Below are positions 6,753 to 13,325 of a DNA stretch of 29,468 nucleotides, piece after piece (within the stretch, counting starts at the first letter, position 1; the number at the start of each line of letters is the position of its first letter). The notes below the pieces were generated by a model. That model was given only the letters and a program-made list of their open reading frames with translations. It ran no database searches and had not been told where the DNA came from. The DNA comes from Cyanobacteria bacterium UBA7753 (lineage in GTDB: Bacteria; Cyanobacteriota; Vampirovibrionia; Gastranaerophilales; Gastranaerophilaceae): the NCBI GenBank assembly GCA_002481545.1, contig DLEF01000023.1:1-29468 (forward strand). Direction: 5' to 3'. The position numbers and the translations under genes are program-made.

Positions 6753-8084
6753 ATGAACATTTTACAAGAATTTGATACAATAGCTGCGATATCCACTCCG
6801 ATTGCAACAGGCGGAGTCGGTGTTATACGTATTTCAGGCGAAAAGAGTTTCGAAATAGCCGAAAATTTATCGCATAAAAAAGATTTTAAACCAAATTATA
6901 TAACCCACGGTTGGATATATGACGGAGATAAAAAAGTTGATGAAGTGCTTATTCTTCCGTTCAAGGCTCCTAAGAGTTATACCGGAGAGGACGTCATTGA
7001 GATACACTGCCATGGCGGAGTCAATATAGTTAAGAAAATTCTTCATCTTGCACTTAAAAACGGAGCAAGATACGCAGAGCGCGGAGAATATACAAAACGT
7101 GCTTTCTTGAATAAGAAAATGGATTTATCACAAGCGGAAGCTGTTGCGGATTTGATTGATTCCAAGACGGAGGATTTTGTCATGACTTCGGCAAAAAATC
7201 TATCGGGCGTTTTGGGCGACAAGATAAAATCCATAAGAAAAACTTTGTTTGACGCACTTTCTAAAATAACTGCCGCGATTGATTTTCCGGAAGATGTAAA
7301 AGAACCTGATAATGGTTATCTTATCTCGGAATTTGAAAAATCGATTAAGAAAATAGATAATATTTTATCTACCGCTAACACATCAAATGTTTTAAGGCAA
7401 GGTATAACGGTTACAATTGCGGGTTGCCCGAATGTCGGCAAATCTTCCTTGTTCAATACATTGCTCAATATGGACAGAGCCATTGTCACGGATATCGCGG
7501 GTACAACAAGAGATGTGCTCAAAGAAACTCTTGATTTCGGTATCCCCGTTACTCTCGTTGATACGGCAGGAATAAGAGATGATGAAGAAGTTTCCAAGGT
7601 TGAAGAAATCGGGATTGAATATTCAAAACAATCTTTGAGTGATGCGGATTTGGTATTGTTTATGTATGACGCGTCAAAAGGCATGACGGAGGAAGATAAG
7701 GCTATTTGGGAGCTTGTCAAAGACAAGAAAAATATAAGAATAGCAAGCAAATCAGACCTTGCGAATATTGACACCGATGATTTGAAAATATCAACAAAAA
7801 CGGGCGAAGGCATAGACGAATTAAAGACAAAGATAAAAGAGGCTGTCTGTGACGTTAACCCTGAAAATTTGGAGTTTTCAACAAACCAAAGACAGCAGGA
7901 TTGTCTGAGAAAAGCAAGAGAATCTCTTGTTATGTCTCTTGACGGAGCAAAAAGAGGAGAACTGCAAGACATGATATCAATAGACCTTAAGTCTGCCCTG
8001 CTCGCACTGGATGAAATCACAGGGGAAGTGATAACGGATGAAATATTGAACAATATTTTTGACCACTTCTGTATCGGGAAGTAA
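6753..8084 (+). CDS. mnmE: MnmE, tRNA modification GTPase
   Basis: MnmE with MnmG installs the carboxymethylaminomethyl group on the wobble uridine of several tRNAs. From the ATG at 6753 the protein is 443 aa, normal for the family. The N-terminal folate-binding domain has TIAAISTPIATGGVGVIRIS and GEDVIEIHCHGG. The inserted G domain has GCPNVGKSS (G1), DIAGTTRD (G2), DTAG (G3), a SKSD sequence at the usual NKxD position (G4), and the C-terminal FCIGK ends with the catalytic Cys. An in-frame ATG at 6729 is unlikely because the -10 hexamer TACAAT (6741-6746) lies after it, only six bases before the chosen ATG, and the family starts at this point. The message is probably leaderless. Asn to Ser at the first G4 position is a mild variation. 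Confidence 0.97.
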   Translation: MNILQEFDTIAAISTPIATGGVGVIRISGEKSFEIAENLSHKKDFKPNYITHGWIYDGDKKVDEVLILPFKAPKSYTGEDVIEIHCHGGVNIVKKILHLALKNGARYAERGEYTKRAFLNKKMDLSQAEAVADLIDSKTEDFVMTSAKNLSGVLGDKIKSIRKTLFDALSKITAAIDFPEDVKEPDNGYLISEFEKSIKKIDNILSTANTSNVLRQGITVTIAGCPNVGKSSLFNTLLNMDRAIVTDIAGTTRDVLKETLDFGIPVTLVDTAGIRDDEEVSKVEEIGIEYSKQSLSDADLVLFMYDASKGMTEEDKAIWELVKDKKNIRIASKSDLANIDTDDLKISTKTGEGIDELKTKIKEAVCDVNPENLEFSTNQRQQDCLRKARESLVMSLDGAKRGELQDMISIDLKSALLALDEITGEVITDEILNNIFDHFCIGK

Positions 8085-8095
8085 TCTGTAGAATT

Positions 8096-8184
8096 GGTAG
8101 ACTAAAGTCTACCCTACGGCTAAGGCACTAAGTAGGTCGGCTTTACTAAGCCGACAAAGTAAGTAGGGTGCGATGTTTCGCACC
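8096..8184. repeat. Three consecutive hairpin repeats between mnmE and yidD
   Basis: Three separate palindromes follow each other: GGTAGACTAAAGTCTACC (8096-8113); GTCGGCTTTACTAAGCCGAC (8136-8155); and a GTAGGGTGCGA...TCGCACC hairpin (8163-8184). A GGCACTAA unit sits at 8120-8133. The second has a half-copy (GTCGGCTTTA) just after the permease gene at 20548. The stems differ from other copies by paired changes, so the folding itself seems preserved. Confidence 0.65.
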
Positions 8185-8230
8185 GAAAACCAAATCAAAT
8201 ATTATAAAATAAAACATAACGGAATAAAAC

Positions 8231-8440
8231 ATGATTAAGAAATTTTGTTTATTTTTAATAGGGATTTATCAAAAGATATCTAAGTATACTCCTGCGGTAT
8301 GCAGGTTCACTCCGACGTGCTCAGAGTATATGCGCCAAGCGATAGTAAAGTACGGAGTTTTAAAGGGCGGATGGCTCGGGATAAAGCGAATTTGCAGGTG
8401 CCACCCTCTAAACAAAGGCGGATATGATCCTGTTCCGTAA
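8231..8440 (+). CDS. yidD: YidD membrane protein insertion efficiency factor
   Basis: A 69-aa protein with the full family signature: IGIYQKISKYTPAVCRFTPT, CSEYMRQAIVKYGVLKGGWL, and RICRCHPLNKGGYDPVP. YidD is a small peripheral membrane protein that helps YidC insert inner-membrane proteins. The N-terminal 15 residues form the expected amphipathic/hydrophobic helix. It usually neighbours rnpA and yidC, and mnmE is often in the same cluster. Here only mnmE is near, 146 bases upstream with hairpin repeats between. The ribosome-binding site is weak (CGGAAT, seven bases from the ATG). A TATTAT -10-like hexamer lies about 30 bases before the start. Confidence 0.96.
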   Translation: MIKKFCLFLIGIYQKISKYTPAVCRFTPTCSEYMRQAIVKYGVLKGGWLGIKRICRCHPLNKGGYDPVP

Positions 8441-8513
8441 TTTTAGGTATTTATTTTGATAAAAAGATACGATTTTTAGGTAGATAATTTTATAAAATAG
8501 GTTATTAATATAT

Positions 8514-8679
8514 GTAAGGACAAACCCTCATCCTGCATTTGTACGGCTCCTATGTCGCCTACAACTGCTGTCCTTCTCCCAAAGGTAGAAGGGCTATAAC
8601 CCCTCTACCTCTGGGAGAGGGGTATAATTTCTTAGTGAGTTTACGAACTTAGAAATTTGGAGTGAGGGTTTGTCCGTAA
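8514..8679. mobile_element. MITE-like element with 13-bp inverted ends and GTAA duplication
   Basis: The element spans 8518-8675 (158 bp). It begins GGACAAACCCTCA and ends with the exact complement TGAGGGTTTGTCC. It is flanked on both sides by GTAA (8514-8517 and 8676-8679), consistent with a target-site duplication. Inside is a second hairpin (CCCCTCTACC...GGGAGAGGGG). There is no coding sequence. A 5' part of a related copy lies at 25922-25996 and a diverged relative at 6603-6668. It could instead be a REP-type palindrome; the flanking duplication favours transposition. Confidence 0.65.
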
Positions 8680-8750
8680 GTCTTAAGAGCCATTTTTCTA
8701 TTATAAAAAAATAATGCCTAAAATAATTGTACGTTTTATGCCACATAAAC

Positions 8751-8779
8751 AATAAAAAATCCCGAAACAAGTTCGGGAT
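8751..8779 (-). terminator. Terminator after the 145-aa orphan gene
   Basis: Stem ATCCCGAA/TTCGGGAT (8759-8766 with 8772-8779) with loop ACAAG. On the minus strand it is followed by a T-rich run (8758-8751). It lies 44 bases after the stop of the minus-strand gene at 8823. Confidence 0.8.
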
Positions 8780-8822
8780 ATCAAATCTTCATTTGCTGTA
8801 GAAATGTATAATAATTAAACTT

Positions 8823-9260
8823 TTATGCAATCAATCCCAATCTTATTTTGTTCAATTCGCCTAATTGGGTAGCCCCAATCATATTGTACTTGTATTCGTT
8901 GTTCAATTTTTCGTTATCAGAGATAGGAACAACGGTAGAGTTAGTTTTATAATCGTTGTTTTGGGTAAAATCGGCAAACTGTACCGAGCTGACGGAATTG
9001 TCGGGTTGTGCGGTTTGTTTTTGAACAACCTCCATCATGGAAGAGAAGTCTTTGTTTGTCCCGTTCAGTTTGTTTAAATTCTGTTCCGAATTTGTTGCAA
9101 GGGTGGTTTGACGTTTGACGAGTTCAGCTTTTTGCAGCAGCTGTCTGTCAACATTCATGTTTCCGCTCGGAGCAACGCCAAGTGATTGTAATCTTCTGAT
9201 TACTTCAAGCATATCTCTGTTTACGGGGTATTGACCGACCGAACTGATTGATGAAACCAT
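8823..9260 (-). CDS. Orphan 145-aa protein
   Basis: I do not recognise this protein. It is hydrophilic, rich in Asn, Gln, Ser and Val, and has no signal peptide or membrane segment. The N-terminal 30 residues (VNRDMLEVIRRLQSLGVAP) could form a helix, the middle is low-complexity, and the end (NMIGATQLGELNKIRLGLIA) is more ordered. AAGGGC lies six bases before the ATG, and a good terminator follows. It is divergent from another orphan protein. A TGTTA-N7-TAACA element in the shared upstream region also occurs before the two Gly-rich paralogs, so these genes may be co-regulated. Probably lineage-specific. Confidence 0.78.
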   Translation of the reverse strand: MVSSISSVGQYPVNRDMLEVIRRLQSLGVAPSGNMNVDRQLLQKAELVKRQTTLATNSEQNLNKLNGTNKDFSSMMEVVQKQTAQPDNSVSSVQFADFTQNNDYKTNSTVVPISDNEKLNNEYKYNMIGATQLGELNKIRLGLIA

Positions 9261-9381
9261 TTTAAGCCCTTACTTCTACGTAACTTGTGATATAGGATAA
9301 ACTAAATTCATACCACACTAATATACATGTACCAAATTTTTCTTCTTTTGTAACCCATGTACCGTGTGTTTTTAGTCCTTT

Positions 9382-9398
9382 TGTTACAAAACTTAACA
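9382..9398. promoter_or_regulatory. TGTTA-N7-TAACA element between divergent orphan genes
   Basis: TGTTACAAAACTTAACA is a 5-bp inverted repeat with a 7-base spacer. Copies with the same AAG/CTT placement occur at 14427, 15710 and (one arm changed) 19561. In its minus-strand reading an ACATGGG word follows downstream, as at the other sites. It may serve either divergent gene. Confidence 0.45.
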
Positions 9399-9487
9399 AA
9401 AAGGACAAAATTAATCAATTCTTTAAGCTAAAAAAACTTTATATGAATGTAAGGTTAGTTTATTAAGTTTAAAAAGGTTAGGTTATT

Positions 9488-9823
9488 ATGGCAGACACAA
9501 CAGTTAATACAGCAGCAATGAATCCGTATATGTTTATGAATACTCAATCATCTATGGCAAATGATGTATTCGGCGGTAAATATTTCAACGGTTCTCCTGC
9601 AAGTCTTGTCGCACCTAATTTTATGAAACAGCCTGCTCGCAACAAAGCACAGTCAATTTTTCAACAATATTATGCGTCAATGACCGGTGCTAATACTGCT
9701 CCTACTATGCAGGATTATATGGCAGCAACCCAGATAGCAAGCATGTTCTCAGCAAACAATCAAATCCCTGTGACACAAACATCTTTTATGCAAAATGATG
9801 TATTTGCTAAAAAATATTGTTAA
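9488..9823 (+). CDS. Orphan 111-aa Met/Asn/Gln-rich protein
   Basis: A small protein with no family I recognise, no signal peptide and no membrane helix. It is rich in Met, Asn, Gln and Ala. A short motif is repeated near both ends: MANDVFGGKYF at about residues 23-33 and MQNDVFAKKYC at the C-terminus, which might be a docking or secretion signal. The AGGTTAGG site six to seven bases before the ATG supports the start. It is divergent from the 145-aa orphan gene. Composition resembles other orphan proteins of this window, suggesting a shared compartment, but this is speculative. Confidence 0.78.
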   Translation: MADTTVNTAAMNPYMFMNTQSSMANDVFGGKYFNGSPASLVAPNFMKQPARNKAQSIFQQYYASMTGANTAPTMQDYMAATQIASMFSANNQIPVTQTSFMQNDVFAKKYC

Positions 9824-9942
9824 CATTCACTAATATGTAAGTGATGTGTAGAAGAAATTTTTTATAATACAAACCTTATAATGGGCGAAAAGCCTTAACC
9901 TTTACTTTAACGGATATTAAGAGAGATTTTAATTTTTAAAAA

Positions 9943-9974
9943 AAGATACTAGGGCACTAAGGCACTAAGAAAAA
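9943..9974 (+). repeat. GGCACTAA-type dispersed repeat, copy 2
   Basis: AAGATACTAGGGCACTAA then GGCACTAAGAAAA, identical over about 29 bases to the copy at 6452. It is followed after some 30 bases by a GTAGGGTGC hairpin, an association also seen at 6452/6541 and 25811/25877. Confidence 0.8.
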
Positions 9975-10003
9975 ATACGTTTGTTTTGTTTTCGATTATG
10001 TAT

Positions 10004-10030
10004 TTTGGTGCAAAAAATTGCACCCTACAA
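10004..10030. repeat. GTAGGGTGC hairpin repeat, reverse orientation
   Basis: Reverse complement of the repeats at 6541 and 25877, with arms GGTGCAA/TTGCACC and the flanking CCCTACAA preserved. Confidence 0.75.
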
Positions 10031-10057
10031 CTACCACTGTTGTTAGCCAAGACAAAA

Positions 10058-10093
10058 TTTAAGGCATGTATTATTGAAATTACATGCCTTAAA
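10058..10093. terminator. Long inverted repeat, possible bidirectional terminator
   Basis: Perfect 13-bp arms TTTAAGGCATGTA and TACATGCCTTAAA around a 10-base loop, placed between two convergent genes. On the minus strand a short AAATTTTG tract follows. Uridine runs are weak, so termination is probable but not certain. Confidence 0.5.
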
Positions 10094-10124
10094 TAATTAC
10101 TAATTATGCATTATGAATTATGCA

Positions 10125-10964
10125 TTATTTTTGCCCCATTTTGAGCAAGTTGCAATCTTCATCTCTTTTACGTTCTTCGTCTTTGTAGAGTTTAGAACGG
10201 TTAATAACTTCGTCAAAATCAATCTCATGAGCGTCGAAATCAGGCCCGTCAACGCAGGCAAATCTTACTTTCCCGCCGACAGTGAGTCTGCAAGCTCCGC
10301 ACATGCCTGTTCCGTCAACCATGATAGGGTTCATGGATGCTTCCGTTTTGATACCTTTGTCTTTAGTTAAGTTCGCAACGGCTCTCATCATAGGCATAGG
10401 TCCGACTGCTATTACATAATCGACTTTTTCTTTATCCATAATATTTTGCAGAACGGCTGTTCCGAAACCTTTAATCCCGAGAGATCCGTCATCGGTTGTA
10501 ATGAACAATTCCGTGCAGGCGTCTTTCATTTTATCCTGCCAGAAGATTAAATCTTTTGTTCTTGCACCCATAATCATATAGACTTTGTTGCCTGCATCTT
10601 TGAAGGCTTTTGAGATAAGGTAGCATGGAGCTGCTCCGTAACCGCCCGCTACACAAACAACGGTGCCGTATTTTTCTATATGAGTAGGTCTGCCCAAAGG
10701 TCCGACCAAATCAACAAGTTCATCGCCGACATTCAATGATGCCAGTTTCTTTGTCGTATATCCGACAGCCATAAATACAAGGGTTAAAACGCCGTTTTCT
10801 TTGTCAACATCAGCTATTGTGAGCGGTACTCTTTCTCCGTTTTCTTCCGCACGGAAGATAATGAACTGACCTGCCTTTGCATTTCTGACTACATAAGGTG
10901 CCTCTACTGTGATTTCATATTGGTTAGGACATAATTCTTTTTTAGATAAAATTTTATAACTCAT
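10125..10964 (-). CDS. FAD/NAD-binding oxidoreductase, NfnA/SudB-like subunit
   Basis: A 279-aa member of the ferredoxin-NADP reductase-like family that includes NfnA, SudB and the electron-transfer subunit of dihydroorotate dehydrogenase. The FAD-binding RVPLTIAD is at about residues 45-52, the nucleotide-binding CVAGGYGAAPCYLI at about 104-117, and AVGPMPMMRAV at about 186. A C-terminal [2Fe-2S] site is DGTGMCGACRLTVGGKVRFA followed by Cys237 (Cys222, Cys225, Cys237; an acidic ligand is typical of NfnA). NfnA normally pairs with a GltB-small-subunit-like NfnB for flavin-based electron bifurcation between NADH, ferredoxin and NADPH; the partner is not adjacent. AGAGGAA precedes the ATG by seven bases. 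The family is certain; the exact physiological partner is not. Confidence 0.9.
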   Translation of the reverse strand: MSYKILSKKELCPNQYEITVEAPYVVRNAKAGQFIIFRAEENGERVPLTIADVDKENGVLTLVFMAVGYTTKKLASLNVGDELVDLVGPLGRPTHIEKYGTVVCVAGGYGAAPCYLISKAFKDAGNKVYMIMGARTKDLIFWQDKMKDACTELFITTDDGSLGIKGFGTAVLQNIMDKEKVDYVIAVGPMPMMRAVANLTKDKGIKTEASMNPIMVDGTGMCGACRLTVGGKVRFACVDGPDFDAHEIDFDEVINRSKLYKDEERKRDEDCNLLKMGQK

Positions 10965-11041
10965 TGTTTGTATTCCTCTATTCTGTTTAATTTATCTGTC
11001 ATGCTGAATTTATTTCAGCATCTTTATAATTCTGTATAAGA

Positions 11042-11060
11042 TCCTGAAACGAGTTCAGGA
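11042..11060. repeat. TCCTGAAACGAGTTCAGGA palindrome, copy 1
   Basis: The 19-base palindrome TCCTGAAACGAGTTCAGGA is followed by TGAC. An identical copy is at 27526-27544. A second small palindrome (ATGCTGAA...TTCAGCAT) lies just upstream, near 11002-11023, and GATGCTGAAA also precedes the other copy. Confidence 0.75.
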
Positions 11061-11220
11061 TGACAGGCTCCACAAATATACCGTAAATTTTTATTTATAT
11101 TTTATCACCAATATTATAAAGAGGAAATATTATATTTACAAAGCGGAAAAAAGAATATAAAATAAAGTCAGGTAGTGTAAAACTTTACACTTTGCACTTT
11201 TAACTTAAGAAGGAGAAAGT

Positions 11221-11463
11221 ATGATAAAGAGTTTATTATTCAGTATAGTTACGACGGCGCTTGTAGTTCTGGGTGTAGGAAATTACGTAAACGGATGGTT
11301 TTTGCACGGTTATAACTGGTTATGGCTTGCAATCCCAACATTTTGGCTTGCTTACAAACTGTTTTCCAGAGTATTTAAAGTATTGGATATGATTATCTTG
11401 CTTGTGATAATCATTGCTATAATATACTTAAAGGTTAACGGCATAGGTGTTCCGAGCATATAA
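11221..11463 (+). CDS. Small membrane protein
   Basis: An 80-aa hydrophobic protein of no recognised family with probably three membrane segments: about residues 4-20 (LLFSIVTTALVVLGVG), 32-48 (NWLWLAIPTFWLAYKLF) and 54-70 (VLDMIILLVIIIAIIYL). AAGGAG seven bases before the ATG gives a confident start. It stands alone, with repeats upstream and a strong terminator 30 bases downstream. No function can be proposed. Confidence 0.82.
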   Translation: MIKSLLFSIVTTALVVLGVGNYVNGWFLHGYNWLWLAIPTFWLAYKLFSRVFKVLDMIILLVIIIAIIYLKVNGIGVPSI

Positions 11464-11491
11464 GTAATTGATAAAATTTAATTCACATTTA

Positions 11492-11530
11492 ATAAACGAG
11501 TACGATTAATTATTAACTGTACTCGTTTAT
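11492..11530. terminator. Bidirectional terminator
   Basis: Perfect 12-bp arms ATAAACGAGTAC and GTACTCGTTTAT around a 15-base loop, between the small membrane protein gene and the convergent TPR gene. T-rich tracts follow in both directions. Confidence 0.75.
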
Positions 11531-11536
11531 TTCATA

Positions 11537-13003
11537 TTATGAATTATATTCTTTTTGTATCTCATCAACTACTGTATTAATTGTGTTTTCCCAATCGTTC
11601 ATTTTCTTGTTAACAAACGGTTTTACGGATTTGTAAAATACGACATCATCGCCCGTTAAATCGAACCATCTAAACTCGTACTCCCAATTAAACAATGCAT
11701 ATGTTTTTTTGTTTAGAACTCCCGCAAGGTTTAGAATACAATTATCAGAGTTTAATATTAAGTCACAATTTTCTATTGCAGCTGCCGTATCCTCGAAATC
11801 ATTAAAAGTTTTCCCGAGATTTATAAAACCTGCGGGAATATCTTTGTCAGGTATTTCTTGATTTAGTATATAAAATTGATAACCTATCAACTTCTCTTGT
11901 AATATCTTGAGATTTTTCAATGGAATATCTCGAGTTGTATTACCTATCTTATTTCCAATAAAAGATACTCCAATTTTTATCTTTTTATTGTCAAAATAAT
12001 TTTTCTTATAATACTCAATTTTATTTTTATCAACATTGATAATATTCTTTCCTTGAGAAAAGTCTTTTTTATCCATATTTAAGATTTTGAAAATATCCAT
12101 GGATGGCATATAATAATCAAATTTTAATGAATCAAGAGAAGTGTGTCCCGCAGGATAAATTTCTATCCCGCATGTATTATTTTCTAATAATGTATATACG
12201 GCATCTTGTACAACGAAAATAATTTTTTTTACGAGAGGTTTTAGCCGATATAAATATTGAGAAACGAAGAATGTATCGCCAAATCCTTGTTCAAAATATA
12301 TCAATAAAGTTGAATTTTTTATATTCTCTCCTGCCCATCGAGGAATATTTACATTTGGGATTTTTACCGGGAATTTAGTTTTATGAAATCTGGATTCATA
12401 ATATTTATAAAATTGTTTAGAGTCGCTGTTTTTCATTGAACAGATAGCATACTCAAATGCTTCGTCATTCGTTAATCCCCCTGCGTTTAACAGTTTGTTC
12501 CAATACGGTTCGGCTTTATCTAATTGGTTATGCAGTTTATACATCAAACATAAATTTATCAAATATAATTTATTTGTCGGATATTTTTCAACAACAAGTT
12601 TAAAATATTTGATTGCTTTGTCCAAAGTTTTCAGGTCATACGTCTTATTGTATATATAATTGTAATAACATCCAAGCCAGTTATAGTCATCCGCAAGGAC
12701 ATCTCCGTCAGGTTTAGAATCTACATATTTTTGCAGGTACTTTGCCGCTAATTCATAATCCTCTAAATCAGCAAAAACTTTTGATAAATCTTTGAGTATT
12801 TCAATATTATTTTCATCAACAATACTCCTCAAATATTCTGAAAGCGATATGCATAAATCTCTTTGTTTCGTTTTTGCAAGAGTTTTAAGGTAATATTTTA
12901 TCAGTTCAATGTTTGTATTATTAATTTGGAATAATATAGCAGAGGTAATAAGAGCATTTCCCCAGTCTTCGCCCTTAATATAACCTTCCAGTTTTTCAAA
13001 CAA
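11537..13003 (-). CDS. TPR protein with glycosyltransferase-like C-terminal domain (5' end frameshifted)
   Basis: The visible reading frame encodes 488 aa. Residues about 1-200 are helical TPR-type repeats (LEDYELAAKYLQKY, LDKAIKYFKLVVEKYPTN, QLDKAEPYWNKLL). The C-terminal half resembles the GT41/GT9-like domain of TPR glycosyltransferases: LLIYFEQGFGDTFFVSQYL near 234 and ENCDLILNSDNCILNLAGVL near 411. Family members are thought to modify proteins or glycans; the substrate here is unknown. The only available start, TTG at 13003, has no ribosome-binding site. The same frame continues coherently upstream to about 13130. It joins a frame with a good promoter and ATG at 13200 if one base is added to a T tract. 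The intact ancestral gene therefore probably spanned 11537-13200. Confidence 0.8.
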   Translation of the reverse strand: MFEKLEGYIKGEDWGNALITSAILFQINNTNIELIKYYLKTLAKTKQRDLCISLSEYLRSIVDENNIEILKDLSKVFADLEDYELAAKYLQKYVDSKPDGDVLADDYNWLGCYYNYIYNKTYDLKTLDKAIKYFKLVVEKYPTNKLYLINLCLMYKLHNQLDKAEPYWNKLLNAGGLTNDEAFEYAICSMKNSDSKQFYKYYESRFHKTKFPVKIPNVNIPRWAGENIKNSTLLIYFEQGFGDTFFVSQYLYRLKPLVKKIIFVVQDAVYTLLENNTCGIEIYPAGHTSLDSLKFDYYMPSMDIFKILNMDKKDFSQGKNIINVDKNKIEYYKKNYFDNKKIKIGVSFIGNKIGNTTRDIPLKNLKILQEKLIGYQFYILNQEIPDKDIPAGFINLGKTFNDFEDTAAAIENCDLILNSDNCILNLAGVLNKKTYALFNWEYEFRWFDLTGDDVVFYKSVKPFVNKKMNDWENTINTVVDEIQKEYNS

Positions 13004-13068
13004 GCAAGAATAAAATATATTGCGGTTTATATCGATTTCTTCTAAAATTTTTGGTTTTATTTTTCGGC

Positions 13069-13200
13069 TTACTTTAGCTTTCTGTAAAGAGATAATATTG
13101 TTGTTGAAATATTCGCCTCTAAAATTTTATCCTGAGCCGCTAATCCCAGCCAAAAGCTTCTGTTTAGTTTATACATTAATTCTTCAGGAATATTATTCAT
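13069..13200 (-). pseudogene. 5' fragment of the TPR gene, cut off by a frameshift
   Basis: On the minus strand an ATG at 13200 opens 43 codons (MNNIPEELMYKLNRSFWLGL...) ending in TAA at 13069. At the AAAATTTT tract (13121-13128) one extra base would shift it into the frame that reads GEYFNNNIISLQKAK and KILEEIDINRN and runs without a stop into the TPR protein. The start has an extended -10 TGCTATAAT six bases upstream, the same arrangement as other real genes of the window. The cause may be a mutation, slippage-based variation or a sequencing error. Confidence 0.65.
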
Positions 13201-13206
13201 GCCTTG

Positions 13207-13236
13207 ATTATAGCATGTTTGTTTAAATCAAAACAA
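13207..13236 (-). promoter_or_regulatory. Promoter of the TPR gene (leaderless)
   Basis: Minus-strand TTGTTT (13236-13231), 18 bases, TATAAT (13212-13207) with a TG extension. The hexamer ends six bases before the ATG at 13200, so the transcript should have almost no leader. Confidence 0.6.
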
Positions 13237-13251
13237 TGTTAAGAGAATAAG

Positions 13252-13295
13252 TATTTAAAAAATAATAATGACGGAATTTTATATCCCGTCATTAT
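13252..13295 (-). terminator. Terminator after Gly-rich paralog A
   Basis: Stem ATAATGACGG/CCGTCATTAT (13265-13274 with 13286-13295). On the minus strand it is followed by TATTATTTTTTAAA. It lies 31 bases after the stop of the gene at 13326. Confidence 0.8.
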
Positions 13296-13325
13296 ATAAT
13301 TTTATAGTTGTTTGATGTTTTCTTT

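Larger units (their letters stand above)
9824..10124. other. Intergenic region with two repeats and a long hairpin
   Basis: No gene is seen. It contains a GGCACTAA-type repeat (9943-9974), a reverse-oriented GTAGGGTGC hairpin repeat (10004-10030), and a strong inverted repeat at 10058-10093. A short AT-rich patch of TAATTATGCATTA words precedes the next gene. Confidence 0.6.

Noticed and set aside
7316..8053. Long minus-strand frame (245 codons) antisense to mnmE
   Set aside because: It is fully overlapped by the certain MnmE coding sequence. Ser/Val-rich composition is typical of antisense reading of Lys/Glu/Asp-rich genes.
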